Assembly: GCA_017624235.1 (NCBI GenBank) | Contig: JAGANL010000002.1 | Coordinates: forward strand, 124,001 to 188,000 | Length of the DNA stretch: 64,000 nt | Direction: 5' to 3' | Source: Lachnospiraceae bacterium | GTDB taxonomy: Bacteria; Bacillota; Clostridia; Lachnospirales; Lachnospiraceae | Shown: in pieces, positions 26,997 through 36,882 of the stretch | How the letters are laid out: the number at the start of each line of letters is the position of its first letter | Position numbering within the stretch: the first letter of the stretch is position 1 | Program-made: the position numbers and the translations under genes | The notes under the pieces: generated by a model | What the model was told of the DNA's origin: nothing | Seen by the model: only the letters and a program-made list of their open reading frames with translations | Databases searched by the model: none

Positions 26997-27866
26997 GTGG
27001 CGAAGATTGCAATTATAACAGACAGCAACAGCGGAATTACGCAGGAACAGGCAAAGGAGATGGGAATCTCTGTTCTGCCTATGCCATTTATGATAAACGG
27101 GGAGACCTTTTTTGAAGATATCACTTTGGGACGGCAGGAGTTTTTTAAACGTCTGGCAGAAGGAGCGGATATTTCGACTTCACAGCCTTCACCGGAATCG
27201 GTTACTTCTCTGTGGGACAGGCTTTTACAGGAGCATGATGAAGTGGTTCATATCCCGATGTCCAGTGGACTCAGCGGTTCCTGTCAGACGGCTATGATGC
27301 TGGCACAGGACTATGAAGGCAGAGTGCAGGTGGTCAATAATCAGCGCATTTCCGTAACACAGAGACAGTCGGTTCAGGATGCTCTGGCATTGGCGGGAGC
27401 AGGGAAAAGTGCGGCAGAAATCAAAGATATTCTGGAGGCGGACAAATTTCATTCCAGTATTTATATCATGCTGGATACTTTATACTATCTGAAAAAGGGC
27501 GGCCGTATTACTCCGGCTGCTGCGGCACTTGGCACGATTCTGCGTTTAAAGCCGGTTCTTCAGATTCAGGGGGAAAAGCTGGATGCTTTTGCAAAGGCAA
27601 GAACGGTAAGCCAGGCCAAATCCATCATGATCAATGCAATCAAAAATGATATCACAGGACGGTTTGGGTGTAGTCTGGAGAAGCCGGGAGTAAGACTTCA
27701 GGTTGCTCATACGGAGAATGAAGAGGCTGCGTCTATTTTGGAAGCGGAGTTGAAGGAAGCATTTCCGGGACATGAAATATATACGGATCATCTTTCGCTT
27801 AGTATTGCCTGTCATATTGGCCCCGGTTCTCTGGCAGTAGCATGTACTAAAATTTTGGATATCTGA
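26997..27866 (+). CDS. DegV family fatty-acid-binding protein (FakB type)
   Basis: 289 residues. DegV fold: N-terminal AIITDSNSGITQEQAKEMGI, ISTSQPSPE (the TSQPS motif contacting the fatty acid carboxylate), HIPMSSGLSGSCQTA, and the second lobe with YYLKKGGRI. It carries the fatty acid that FakA phosphorylates. It starts at GTG 26997 after AAAGGAG. It is probably the partner of the FakA encoded two genes upstream; Clostridia usually have several such proteins with different lipid preference. Confidence 0.9.
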   Translation: MAKIAIITDSNSGITQEQAKEMGISVLPMPFMINGETFFEDITLGRQEFFKRLAEGADISTSQPSPESVTSLWDRLLQEHDEVVHIPMSSGLSGSCQTAMMLAQDYEGRVQVVNNQRISVTQRQSVQDALALAGAGKSAAEIKDILEADKFHSSIYIMLDTLYYLKKGGRITPAAAALGTILRLKPVLQIQGEKLDAFAKARTVSQAKSIMINAIKNDITGRFGCSLEKPGVRLQVAHTENEEAASILEAELKEAFPGHEIYTDHLSLSIACHIGPGSLAVACTKILDI

Positions 27867-27935
27867 GTATTTCATTTTTGTGGTGGTCAGGTTCATGCCG
27901 TGAAAAGTATCTCACGATGAAAGGTATAAAGAGAT

Positions 27936-30815
27936 ATGAGAAGGTTTGGTTGGTATAAATGGGCGGCGCTTATTCTTTTGGGGACAGTGATGCTGTTTAG
28001 CAGTCGCAGGGTATTGGCAGCCGGAGATCAGGGCGCAGATGAAACGGTCATTCGGGTAGGTTATACGGAAAACGGGCAGATGATACAGGAAAAGGATGGT
28101 ACGTTTTCCGGCTATGGGGTAGAATATCTGCAGCTTCTTTCGGCCTATACCGGATGGAAATATGAATATGTGCCCGTATCGGAGAAAAATCGAAAGGAAG
28201 AACTCCGAAAAGGGAATATAGACCTCCTTTGCAATATTGCAAAGGAAGGAAAGGGCAATGAGGGGCTTTTATTGAGTAAAAAAGCTTCCGGCATGTATTA
28301 TGCCGTATTGTGTGCCAAAAAGGACAATGATTCGGTATGCTTTGATGAATATGATGCCATGAATGGAAAGCATATCGTGGTCAATACCAATCTGGATATG
28401 GAGCCTATGCTGGAGTCTTTCGCAAAAAGATACCATATTGAGTATACACCGGTCTACTGCGGTGATTTTGCAGAGATGGAACATGCGATGGAAACAGGGG
28501 AAGCAGAGCTTATGGTCGCGTCGAATCTTCGCAATTTGTCTGATTATAAGTATGTTGCCAAGATGGGAATGCAGGACCAGTATTTTGCTGTTGCAGATCA
28601 AAATGCAGAACTGATGAGACAGCTGGATGAGGCAGATGAACAGTTAAAGCTGGAGATGCCGTTTATCCAGGGAGTCCTGTATGAAAAGTATTATGGCCGT
28701 CCGTCCCAGACGATTCTGGGGATGACCAGAGAAGAGCAGAAATTTATTCAGAATGGACGTACGATACGGGTAGCCTGTGACAGGGACAGTTATCCCATCG
28801 AATATGTGGATGAAAACGGAAATTACAGCGGTGTATATGCAGATGCCATGAAGCTGATTTCTGAGAAAACCGGATTGCAGTTTGCGTTTACGCCGTTGCA
28901 GGATTATAAACAGGCATGGAGCATGCTCTCAAATGGTGAAGTAGATATGACGGCGGGGATGTATATTAGCAGTCAGGCGGCCGAAGAGTATCATATCAGT
29001 TATTCCCAGTCTTATATGAATGCCGAGTATACGCTGGTAGCAAGATCCGATGTACAGTTTCCAGAGCAGCCGGTCATTGTAGTTCCGGAAGGATATGTGG
29101 GAATACGCCATTACATCGGTGAGAATTATTCGCAGTGGACGGTCCTGCTGAAAAGAAATATTACGGAATGTCTGACGGCGGTGGAGAATAAGGAAGCGGA
29201 TGGAACAATCATCAATACCATTTTTCTGCAGACAGCATATAATTTAAACGATTTTGATAATCTGGTCATCCTGCCAATGCGGGATATGGCGATTCCAATC
29301 AGGTGCGGTATTGGCGGAAAGGATGCAAAAATCTTAAAATCCATTGTGGATAAGGCAATCATGCAAATCCCGGCGGAGGAGTTTGAGCGCTGCAGGGTAG
29401 AGAATGCAATTAATATCGCCTATGAACCGACCATGCGGGAGATGCTGCAAAGACTGCTGCCGTATGCCATCGGAATGGTGGTTCTGGTAGTGGTTATCTT
29501 TATGGTTTCCCTGAAAGCAAGGGAGAAACATTTCAAGCATCTTGCAATGACGGATGCCGTGACCGGATTGTGGAACGGTGTAAAATTCCGTAAAGAAGCG
29601 GAGGATTTACTGGAACATAATAAGCAGCGGGAATACCAGATGATTTCCCTGGATTTGGAGCATTTCAAGTATGTCAATAATGATTTCGGCGAAAAGGCGG
29701 CAGATGGAATCCTTCAGTTGATCGGAAAACGCATTCATATGCAGTTTGACAGTGATGCAATTTATGCAAGAGATATGGCGGATATGTTCCTGATTCTGAC
29801 GGAAAAGAAGGAGGATCTGGAGGAACGGCTGACTACGCTTTCGGATGAGATCGTTTTTGAAAATAACGGACGGGAACAACGCTATAAACCGGTGATTAAA
29901 TGTGGAATCTGTCCTGTTTTAGTGGAAAGGAATCAGAGTGTATCGCTGGGTGAGTACATAGACAGGGCAATTATGGCGAGAAAATCCATCAAAGGCAATG
30001 TAGCAGTTATGACGGCATGCTATAATCAGGAAATGTCTGATGAGATTATACATGAACGCAAGATTGAGAAACGGATGGAGACAGCCATAAAGCAACGGGA
30101 ATTTGTGGTCTATTTCCAGCCGAAAGTCCAGCTTAAAACAGAAACACTGATTGGGGCAGAGGCGCTGGTGCGTTGGATGGATCCGGAGGAGGGACTTGTT
30201 CCGCCAGGCTGCTTTATTCCTATTTTTGAACGAAACGGTTTTATTATCCGTCTGGATTTTTATGTGTATGAAGAGGTATTAAAATGTATGTCCAGATGGC
30301 TGCAGGAGGGCCGGCCGCCTATTGTCATATCCATGAATGTTTCCAGGGCACATATCAGCACCCCGGATTTTGTGAAGAAGCTGGTTACACTGGCAGATCA
30401 GTACGAAGTACCGCATCAGCTGATTGAGCTTGAGCTTACCGAAACGGTTCTTGGGGGAAAGAAGCAGGCTATTTTTGATTTTATAGCAGCCTGCAAGGCA
30501 GAAAAGTTCAATATTTCTATTGATGATTTTGGAAGCGGTTATTCTTCCCTGAATCTATTGAAGGAGCTTCCTGTGGATGTCCTGAAGATTGATCGGGAGT
30601 TCTTAAATGAAACGGAAGAGTCCGAAAGAAGCAGCATTATTGTGGAGCAGGTCGTTGAAATGGCAGCGAAGATACATATTCAGACGCTGTGTGAGGGTGT
30701 GGAGACAAAGAAGCAGGCCGAGTTCTTAAGACAGATCGGATGTGATATGGCACAGGGATATCTGTATTCCAGACCGGTGCCAGTAGGAGAATTTGAAAAG
30801 ATGCTGGGAGCATAA
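27936..30815 (+). CDS. Sensor phosphodiesterase: two solute-binding domains, degenerate GGDEF, EAL
   Basis: 959 residues. Signal peptide (about 1-29), first family-3 solute-binding domain (about 38-265), second one (about 275-500), membrane helix (about 505-526), GGDEF domain (about 535-690), EAL domain (about 700-957). The GGDEF signature is destroyed: residues 612-618 read R-D-M-A-D-M-F. The EAL domain looks active: EAL at 742-744, and NVSRAH, ELTET, DDFGSGYSS, LKID and EGVET are all present. It should bind an amino-acid-like ligand outside and degrade cyclic-di-GMP inside. It lies just before the topoisomerase pair with no evident functional link. Confidence 0.92.
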   Translation: MRRFGWYKWAALILLGTVMLFSSRRVLAAGDQGADETVIRVGYTENGQMIQEKDGTFSGYGVEYLQLLSAYTGWKYEYVPVSEKNRKEELRKGNIDLLCNIAKEGKGNEGLLLSKKASGMYYAVLCAKKDNDSVCFDEYDAMNGKHIVVNTNLDMEPMLESFAKRYHIEYTPVYCGDFAEMEHAMETGEAELMVASNLRNLSDYKYVAKMGMQDQYFAVADQNAELMRQLDEADEQLKLEMPFIQGVLYEKYYGRPSQTILGMTREEQKFIQNGRTIRVACDRDSYPIEYVDENGNYSGVYADAMKLISEKTGLQFAFTPLQDYKQAWSMLSNGEVDMTAGMYISSQAAEEYHISYSQSYMNAEYTLVARSDVQFPEQPVIVVPEGYVGIRHYIGENYSQWTVLLKRNITECLTAVENKEADGTIINTIFLQTAYNLNDFDNLVILPMRDMAIPIRCGIGGKDAKILKSIVDKAIMQIPAEEFERCRVENAINIAYEPTMREMLQRLLPYAIGMVVLVVVIFMVSLKAREKHFKHLAMTDAVTGLWNGVKFRKEAEDLLEHNKQREYQMISLDLEHFKYVNNDFGEKAADGILQLIGKRIHMQFDSDAIYARDMADMFLILTEKKEDLEERLTTLSDEIVFENNGREQRYKPVIKCGICPVLVERNQSVSLGEYIDRAIMARKSIKGNVAVMTACYNQEMSDEIIHERKIEKRMETAIKQREFVVYFQPKVQLKTETLIGAEALVRWMDPEEGLVPPGCFIPIFERNGFIIRLDFYVYEEVLKCMSRWLQEGRPPIVISMNVSRAHISTPDFVKKLVTLADQYEVPHQLIELELTETVLGGKKQAIFDFIAACKAEKFNISIDDFGSGYSSLNLLKELPVDVLKIDREFLNETEESERSSIIVEQVVEMAAKIHIQTLCEGVETKKQAEFLRQIGCDMAQGYLYSRPVPVGEFEKMLGA

Positions 30816-30855
30816 GCCCCAGCTCTTTTGATGAGAGATTTTGGAGGAAAATGCA

Positions 30856-32778
30856 ATGGCAAAGGCAGATAATTACAGCGCTGCAAATATTACGGTCCTG
30901 GAGGGACTGGAGGCGGTACGGAAAAGACCGGGAATGTACATCGGCAGCGTCAGCACCAAGGGCCTGAATCATTTGATTTATGAGATCGTGGATAATTCGG
31001 TGGATGAGCATCTGGCAGGAGCCTGCGACCGGATTACAGTGACCCTTGAAGCTGACGGATCTGCTACCATTTCGGACAATGGCCGGGGTATTCCGGTAGA
31101 GATGCACGAAAAGGGAATAAGTGCCGAGAGACTGGTTTTTACGACGCTACATGCAGGTGGTAAGTTTGATGATTCTGCCTATAAGACGAGCGGAGGTCTG
31201 CACGGTGTCGGCTCTTCGGTTGTCAATGCGCTGTCTGAGAGATTGACTGTAAGGGTCAAAAAGGGTGGTTTTATTTATGAGGATAAATACGAAAGAGGAA
31301 ATCCGGTTGTAGAGCTGCAAGATGGTCTTCTTCCGGTCATAGGAAAGACGAAGGAGACCGGGACGACGATTAATTTCCTGCCGGATGATACGATTTTTGA
31401 TAAGACCAGATTCCGTGAGGAAGAGGTGAAGAGCCGTCTGCACGAGACAGCTTACCTGAATCCGAATCTAACGATCCTTTTTGAGGATAAGCGTAAGGAA
31501 GAACCGGAACATATCGAATACCATGAGCCGGAAGGAATCATAGGGTTTATCAAGGATATGAACAAATCCAGGGAAACGGTTCATGAGGTTGTCTATTTAA
31601 AGGGAGAAAGTGAAGGCATATCGGTAGAAATTGCATTCCAGTATATCAATGAATTTCATGAAAATGTGCTGGGCTTCTGCAACAATATCTATAATGCGGA
31701 GGGTGGAACCCATCTGACCGGCTTTAAGGCAAACTTTACAAATATCATAAATAACTATGCCAGGGAACTGAATATTTTAAAAGAAAAGGATGCCAATTTT
31801 ACCGGAGCGGATGTACGAAACGGTATGACGGCGGTTGTTTCCATCAAGCATCCCGATCCACGTTTTGAAGGACAGACGAAGACTAAGCTGGACAATCAGG
31901 ACGCGGCAAAGGTGGTTGGCAAGGTGACAAGTGAAGAGGTGGTTCGTTTCTTTGACCGGAATCTGGAGACCTTAAAGGCGGTCATCGGCTGCGCTGAAAA
32001 AGCGGCAAAGATACGGAAGACCGAAGAAAAGGCAAAGACGAATATGCTGACGAAGCAGAAGTATTCCTTTGACTCCAACGGAAAGCTCGCAAACTGTGAA
32101 TCCAGAGATGCTTCAAAATGCGAGATTTTTATTGTCGAGGGTGATTCTGCCGGCGGAAGTGCTAAAACGGCAAGAAATCGTGAGTTTCAGGCTATTTTGC
32201 CAATCCGTGGAAAGATTTTGAATGTGGAAAAGGCAAGTATTGATAAGGTGTTAGCCAATGCTGAAATCAAGACGATGATCAATGCGTTTGGCTGTGGCTT
32301 TTCGGAGGGATATGGAAACGATTTCGATATCTCGAAGCTACGTTATGATAAGATTATTATTATGGCGGATGCTGATGTGGATGGTGCACACATTTCTACG
32401 CTGCTTTTGACTCTGTTTTACCGTTTTATGCCGGAACTGATTTTTGAAGGACATGTTTATATTGCCATGCCGCCGCTTTACAAAGCCATGCCGTCCAGGG
32501 GGAAGGAAGAATACCTGTATGATGACAAGGCATTGGAGAAATACAGAAAGAGTCATAAGGGGCCTTTTACCCTGCAACGCTATAAGGGTCTTGGCGAAAT
32601 GGATGCCGAGCAGCTTTGGGAAACGACTTTGAATCCGGAAACCAGAATACTTAAGCTGGTAGAAATCGAAGATGCCAGAATGGCTTCCGATGTAACGAGC
32701 ATGCTGATGGGAACTGAGGTGCCTCCAAGAAAGGCATTTATCTATGAAAACGCAACAGATGCGGAACTGGATGTTTAG
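30856..32778 (+). CDS. Type IIA DNA topoisomerase subunit B (GyrB/ParE)
   Basis: 640 residues from ATG 30856 (GGAGG nine bases upstream; TTG 30841 rejected). GHKL ATPase: RKRPGMYIGS, EIVDNSVDE, ISDNGRGIPV, GGLHGVGSSVVNALS. TOPRIM: EGDSAGGSA and DADVDGAHI. C-terminal QRYKGLGEM. The segment LPIRGKILNVEKA is closer to GyrB than to Gram-positive ParE, and there is no large insertion. Its partner follows 20 bases later but lacks a GyrA box, so gyrase versus topo IV cannot be settled from this window. A second, dnaA-linked gyrase probably exists elsewhere in the genome. Confidence 0.88.
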   Translation: MAKADNYSAANITVLEGLEAVRKRPGMYIGSVSTKGLNHLIYEIVDNSVDEHLAGACDRITVTLEADGSATISDNGRGIPVEMHEKGISAERLVFTTLHAGGKFDDSAYKTSGGLHGVGSSVVNALSERLTVRVKKGGFIYEDKYERGNPVVELQDGLLPVIGKTKETGTTINFLPDDTIFDKTRFREEEVKSRLHETAYLNPNLTILFEDKRKEEPEHIEYHEPEGIIGFIKDMNKSRETVHEVVYLKGESEGISVEIAFQYINEFHENVLGFCNNIYNAEGGTHLTGFKANFTNIINNYARELNILKEKDANFTGADVRNGMTAVVSIKHPDPRFEGQTKTKLDNQDAAKVVGKVTSEEVVRFFDRNLETLKAVIGCAEKAAKIRKTEEKAKTNMLTKQKYSFDSNGKLANCESRDASKCEIFIVEGDSAGGSAKTARNREFQAILPIRGKILNVEKASIDKVLANAEIKTMINAFGCGFSEGYGNDFDISKLRYDKIIIMADADVDGAHISTLLLTLFYRFMPELIFEGHVYIAMPPLYKAMPSRGKEEYLYDDKALEKYRKSHKGPFTLQRYKGLGEMDAEQLWETTLNPETRILKLVEIEDARMASDVTSMLMGTEVPPRKAFIYENATDAELDV

Positions 32779-32798
32779 GAGAGAGGTATCATAGCATA

Positions 32799-35036
32799 AT
32801 GGAAGAGAAAATTATTAAGACGGAATATTCGGAGGTCATGCAGAAGTCCTATATTGATTATGCCATGAGTGTTATTGTCGCAAGAGCGCTGCCGGATGTG
32901 AGAGACGGTCTAAAGCCGGTACAACGGAGGACTCTTTATGATATGCACGAGCTGGGTATCCGTCATGACAGACCTTATAGGAAAAGTGCACGTATTGTCG
33001 GCGATACGATGGGTAAATACCATCCGCACGGTGACAGTTCGATTTATGAGGCGCTCGTCGTTATGACGCAGGACTTTAAAAAAGGCCTGCCGCTCATTGA
33101 CGGTCACGGCAACTTTGGCAACATCGAGGGAGACGGTGCGGCTGCCATGCGTTATACGGAGGCCAGACTGGAGAAGATTACACAGGAAGCTTTTCTGGCT
33201 GATCTGGATAAGGATGTGGTGGATTTTATACCCAACTTTGATGAAACGGAAAAGGAGCCGTCGGTGCTTCCGGTAAAAATTCCGAATCTGCTAATCAATG
33301 GCTCGGAGGGAATTGCAGTCGGCATGGCAACCAGTATCCCGCCTCATAATCTGGCCGAGGTCATAGATGCCATGAAGGCCTATATGAAGGATGCAAATCT
33401 TTCGACCAGAGAGCTGATGAAATATGTCAAAGGGCCGGATTTTCCGACGGGTGGAATCGTCATCAATCAGAATGATCTGCTGGAAATCTACGAAACCGGA
33501 ACGGGTAAGGTGAAGGTACGCGGAAAGGTGGAGGTGGAAAAGGGAAAGAACGGCAGGATCAATCTGGTCATCACCGAAATTCCCTATCCGATGATTGGAG
33601 TGAATATTGCAAAGTTTTTGATGGATGTTGCCAATCTGGCGGAGACAAAAAAGACGACGGATATTGTAGATATTTCCAATCAGTCCTCGAAAGAAGGAAT
33701 CCGCATCGTAATCGAGCTGAAAAAGGATACGGATGTAGAGAATTTTAAAAATCTGCTGTATAAGAAAACCAGACTGGAGGATACCTTTGGTGTCAACATG
33801 CTGGCTATCTGTGACGGAAGACCGGAAACCATGGGGCTCAAACGGATTCTGAAAGAAAATGTGGATTTTCAGTTTGAAACAGCAACCAGAAAATACAAAA
33901 CCCTGCTTTCTAAGGAGCTGGAACGTAAGGAGATTCAGGAGGGTCTGATCAAAGCCTGCAATGTCATCGATCTGGTCATTGAGATTCTGCGCGGCAGTAA
34001 GGACCGTCCAATGGCAAAGGCCTGTCTGGTAGAGGGAAAAACGGACGGTATCAAGTTCAAGTCCAGGGAATCGAAGGTGATGGCAGGAATGCTGAGCTTT
34101 TCGGAAAAACAGGCGGACGCAATTTTGGAAATGCGTCTGTATAAGTTAATTGGTCTGGAATTGGAAGCTTTGCTGAAAGAGCATGAAACGACTATGGCCA
34201 ATATATATCTTTATGAAGATATTCTCGCAAGCCGTGATTCGATGGCGCAGGTTATTATTAGGGAATTGGATGATATCAAGAAGGAATATGGGCGAAAGCG
34301 CCGAACCACCATAGAAAATGCAAAAGAGGCCGTCTATGAGGAAAAGAAGGTCGAAGAGATGGAGGTCATGTTCCTGATGGACCGGTTTGGATATGCTAAA
34401 ACCGTAGATATGACGGTCTATGAGAGGAACAAAGAGGCGGCAGAGAGTGAACATAAATATATTTTTCCCTGTAAAAATACAGGACGTGTCTGTTTGTTTA
34501 CGAATACCGGGCAGCTGCATACGATTAAGGTGATGGATCTGCCGGCCGGAAAATTCCGTGATAAGGGGATTCCAATCGACAATGTCAGCAACTATGATTC
34601 GGCAAAAGAGGAAATCGTATGGATGGCAAGCCAGAGCGACCTGAATCTGTACCGGCTGATCTTTGCAACGAAGCTTTCTATGTTAAAGGTGGTAGACGGC
34701 GGTGAATTTGATGTGACCAAAAGGACGGTGGCTGCAACCAAGTTGTTAGAGGGTGATGAGGTCATCAGTGTGGAAATTTTGCGGGAACAGAGAAATATCG
34801 TGCTGCAGACAGCCGGTGGCTATTTTCTCCGTTTTTCTGTGGACGAAATACCGGAGAAGAAAAAGGGGGCCGTCGGTGTGCGCGGTATGAAGCTTTCGCC
34901 GGATGATGTGGTCGAAAATGTATATTATACGCAGAATACGGCAGAATGCTCCATTGAATATAAGGACAAGCTGGTGGATCTGAATAAAATGAAGCTGGGA
35001 AAGCGTGACAGTAAAGGCGTAAAAATACGTGTCTGA
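32799..35036 (+). CDS. Type IIA DNA topoisomerase subunit A (GyrA/ParC)
   Basis: 745 residues. Breakage-reunion domain with catalytic Tyr119 (AAMRYTEARL), KYHPHGDSS with Ser80 and Glu84 at the quinolone-sensitive positions (both susceptible-type residues), then a coiled coil (about 360-490). The C-terminal domain (about 500-745) is a short propeller without any Q-R/K-RGG-R/K-G GyrA box, so it is probably a decatenase-type enzyme or a weak gyrase. Numbering of Ser80/Glu84 matches ParC. ATG 32799 follows AGGAGAGAGG. Confidence 0.88.
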   Translation: MEEKIIKTEYSEVMQKSYIDYAMSVIVARALPDVRDGLKPVQRRTLYDMHELGIRHDRPYRKSARIVGDTMGKYHPHGDSSIYEALVVMTQDFKKGLPLIDGHGNFGNIEGDGAAAMRYTEARLEKITQEAFLADLDKDVVDFIPNFDETEKEPSVLPVKIPNLLINGSEGIAVGMATSIPPHNLAEVIDAMKAYMKDANLSTRELMKYVKGPDFPTGGIVINQNDLLEIYETGTGKVKVRGKVEVEKGKNGRINLVITEIPYPMIGVNIAKFLMDVANLAETKKTTDIVDISNQSSKEGIRIVIELKKDTDVENFKNLLYKKTRLEDTFGVNMLAICDGRPETMGLKRILKENVDFQFETATRKYKTLLSKELERKEIQEGLIKACNVIDLVIEILRGSKDRPMAKACLVEGKTDGIKFKSRESKVMAGMLSFSEKQADAILEMRLYKLIGLELEALLKEHETTMANIYLYEDILASRDSMAQVIIRELDDIKKEYGRKRRTTIENAKEAVYEEKKVEEMEVMFLMDRFGYAKTVDMTVYERNKEAAESEHKYIFPCKNTGRVCLFTNTGQLHTIKVMDLPAGKFRDKGIPIDNVSNYDSAKEEIVWMASQSDLNLYRLIFATKLSMLKVVDGGEFDVTKRTVAATKLLEGDEVISVEILREQRNIVLQTAGGYFLRFSVDEIPEKKKGAVGVRGMKLSPDDVVENVYYTQNTAECSIEYKDKLVDLNKMKLGKRDSKGVKIRV

Positions 35037-35077
35037 TTATAGAAGCGATGAACCCGGCAGGAAAGGAACAGGAGAAT

Positions 35078-35626
35078 ATGAGAGTTATCGCAGGACGGGC
35101 AAGAAGTCTTCCGTTAAAGACACCGGAGGGTCTTTCCACGAGACCAACGACGGACCGGATCAAGGAGACCCTATTTAATATGCTGCAGATGCAGGTTGCC
35201 GGAAGCATCTTTGTCGATTTGTTTGCCGGAAGCGGCGGAATCGGAATCGAAGCGCTCAGCCGGGGAGCACAGAAATGCTATTTTGTAGAGAATGATACGA
35301 AGGCTATGAAATGTATTCAGGAGAATGCAGCGTTTACCAGATTTACAGAGCAGAGTGTTTTCTTAAAGTCCGATGTTTTTGGTGCATTGCATCAGATTTC
35401 GGAGAAGGAAGCGGATATCATCTTTATGGATCCACCATATGGCATGGAGTATGAGAAGAGAGTGCTGGAAGTGCTTGCGGACATGCACTATGTCTCAGAG
35501 GATACGCTGGTTGTGGTAGAAGCAGATCTGGCTACGGATTTTTCCTATGCAGATATTTATGGATTCAAAATTACAAAGCAGAAACGCTATAAGACGAACC
35601 AGCATGTTTTCCTTAAGAGAAAGTAA
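35078..35626 (+). CDS. rsmD: 16S rRNA (guanine(966)-N(2))-methyltransferase RsmD
   Basis: 182 residues. N-terminal MRVIAGRARSLPLKTP, TRPTTDRIKETLFNML, SAM-binding VDLFAGSGGIGIEALSRGA and the catalytic DPPYG. It methylates G966 of 16S rRNA during 30S assembly. The start is ATG 35078, which gives the typical family N-terminus; an in-frame ATG at 35048 would add ten residues. coaD follows, the same order as ylbH-ylbI (rsmD-coaD) in Bacillus. Confidence 0.93.
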   Translation: MRVIAGRARSLPLKTPEGLSTRPTTDRIKETLFNMLQMQVAGSIFVDLFAGSGGIGIEALSRGAQKCYFVENDTKAMKCIQENAAFTRFTEQSVFLKSDVFGALHQISEKEADIIFMDPPYGMEYEKRVLEVLADMHYVSEDTLVVVEADLATDFSYADIYGFKITKQKRYKTNQHVFLKRK

Positions 35627-35680
35627 GGCGCTTTGCCAATGCCTGTACAAAAGGGAATAGGAAAGGAGCTGTTACATGTT

Positions 35681-36181
35681 ATGAAGGCAGCAATATACCC
35701 CGGAAGCTTTGATCCGGTGACGTTTGGACATCTGGATATTATCAGACGTTCCGCAGAAATTTTTGATGAATTAACGGTAAGTGTTTTGAACAATAAAACG
35801 AAGACTCCATTGTTTTCTGTGGAGGAACGTGTTAAAATACTGGAAGAAGCGACGAAAGATCTGCCGAATGTGAAAATTGATTCCTTCAGCGGACTTTTGA
35901 TTGACTATGCAAAAGAAAAGAATGTTCATGTGGCGATTCGTGGACTGCGTGCGATTACGGACTTTGAATATGAATTGCAGATAGCTCAGACGAATCATAA
36001 GCTGTCCGGTGGAAAACTGGATACCATGTTTCTGACGACTACTCTGGAATATGCTTATTTGAGTTCCTCCAGCGTAAAAGAAATCGCAAGCTTTGGCGGT
36101 GATATTTCCCAGTGTGTGCCGGAGTTCGTTGCCAAACAGATATATGAAAAATATGGCATAGGAGAGAAGAATGAGCAGTAG
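35681..36181 (+). CDS. coaD: Phosphopantetheine adenylyltransferase
   Basis: Penultimate step of coenzyme A synthesis. 166 residues. Nucleotidyltransferase motif [17 protein letters not shown] with the T/H-x-G-H signature, [19 protein letters not shown], and the C-terminal SSSSVKEIA. The start is ATG 35681 with AAAGGAG upstream; the frame is open to 35633 but that part is not family-like. The next gene overlaps by 11 bases. Confidence 0.95.
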   Translation: MKAAIYPGSFDPVTFGHLDIIRRSAEIFDELTVSVLNNKTKTPLFSVEERVKILEEATKDLPNVKIDSFSGLLIDYAKEKNVHVAIRGLRAITDFEYELQIAQTNHKLSGGKLDTMFLTTTLEYAYLSSSSVKEIASFGGDISQCVPEFVAKQIYEKYGIGEKNEQ

Positions 36182-36785
36182 AATTGAGCAGTTGATTGAT
36201 GAAATTGAAGAATATATCAACGGTTGTAAATACAAGCAGTTTTCCAGTACACAGATTATTGTGAATAAAGAGGAAATTGATGAGCTGTTACGGGAATTGC
36301 GTATGAAGACACCGGAGGAGATTAAGCGCTATCAGAAAATCATCAGCAATAAGGAAGCCATTCTGAATGATGCAAGACAGAAGGCGGAGGCGTTGATTAA
36401 TGAAGCGACGGTGCATACCAATGAGTTGATCAATGAGCATGAAATCATGCAGCAGGCTTATGCCCAGGCCAATGAGGTCGTTACTCTGGCAACGAGACAG
36501 GCGCAGGAGATACTGGATAATGCGACGATTGAAGCCAATAGTATGCGTGCGGCCGCAGTGCAGTATACGGATGATATATTGGGAAATGTAGAGAATATTA
36601 TCACGCACGCGGTAGAGACCGCTGGTGCCAGATATGAAAATCTGATCAATTCCTTGAACCAGTGTAATGATATTGTAAAAGCAAACCGGACAGAGTTAAA
36701 GCCGGTGGATGATGATCTGGACAGTGTGGATGATGCTTCTGACGGTGGAAAGTCCGGCAATGGGGTACATCTGGACATGCTCTAA
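36171..36785 (+). CDS. Coiled-coil protein following coaD
   Basis: 204 residues, mostly helical. After a short N-terminus ([19 protein letters not shown]), residues about 60-175 form a long coiled coil rich in Ala, Gln and Glu, similar in look to ATP synthase b-subunits and DivIVA tails but without a membrane anchor. The C-terminus is acidic and disordered ([18 protein letters not shown]). Family not firmly recognised. The 11-base overlap with coaD indicates co-translation. It may be a scaffold or cell-division accessory protein (weak inference). Confidence 0.75.
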   Translation: MSSRIEQLIDEIEEYINGCKYKQFSSTQIIVNKEEIDELLRELRMKTPEEIKRYQKIISNKEAILNDARQKAEALINEATVHTNELINEHEIMQQAYAQANEVVTLATRQAQEILDNATIEANSMRAAAVQYTDDILGNVENIITHAVETAGARYENLINSLNQCNDIVKANRTELKPVDDDLDSVDDASDGGKSGNGVHLDML

Positions 36786-36808
36786 GGCAGAACAGTGAAA
36801 TTAAGACA

Positions 36809-36840
36809 GAAACCGGATTGTATGGTCCGGTTTCTTTTCT
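36809..36840 (+). terminator. Terminator of the rsmD-coaD operon
   Basis: GAAACCGGA (36809-36817) pairs with TCCGGTTTC (36826-36834), followed by TTTTCT. Confidence 0.75.
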
Positions 36841-36882
36841 CATATGACAGGAAACTTTGCTACCTGTCGTCAGAGTGATATA

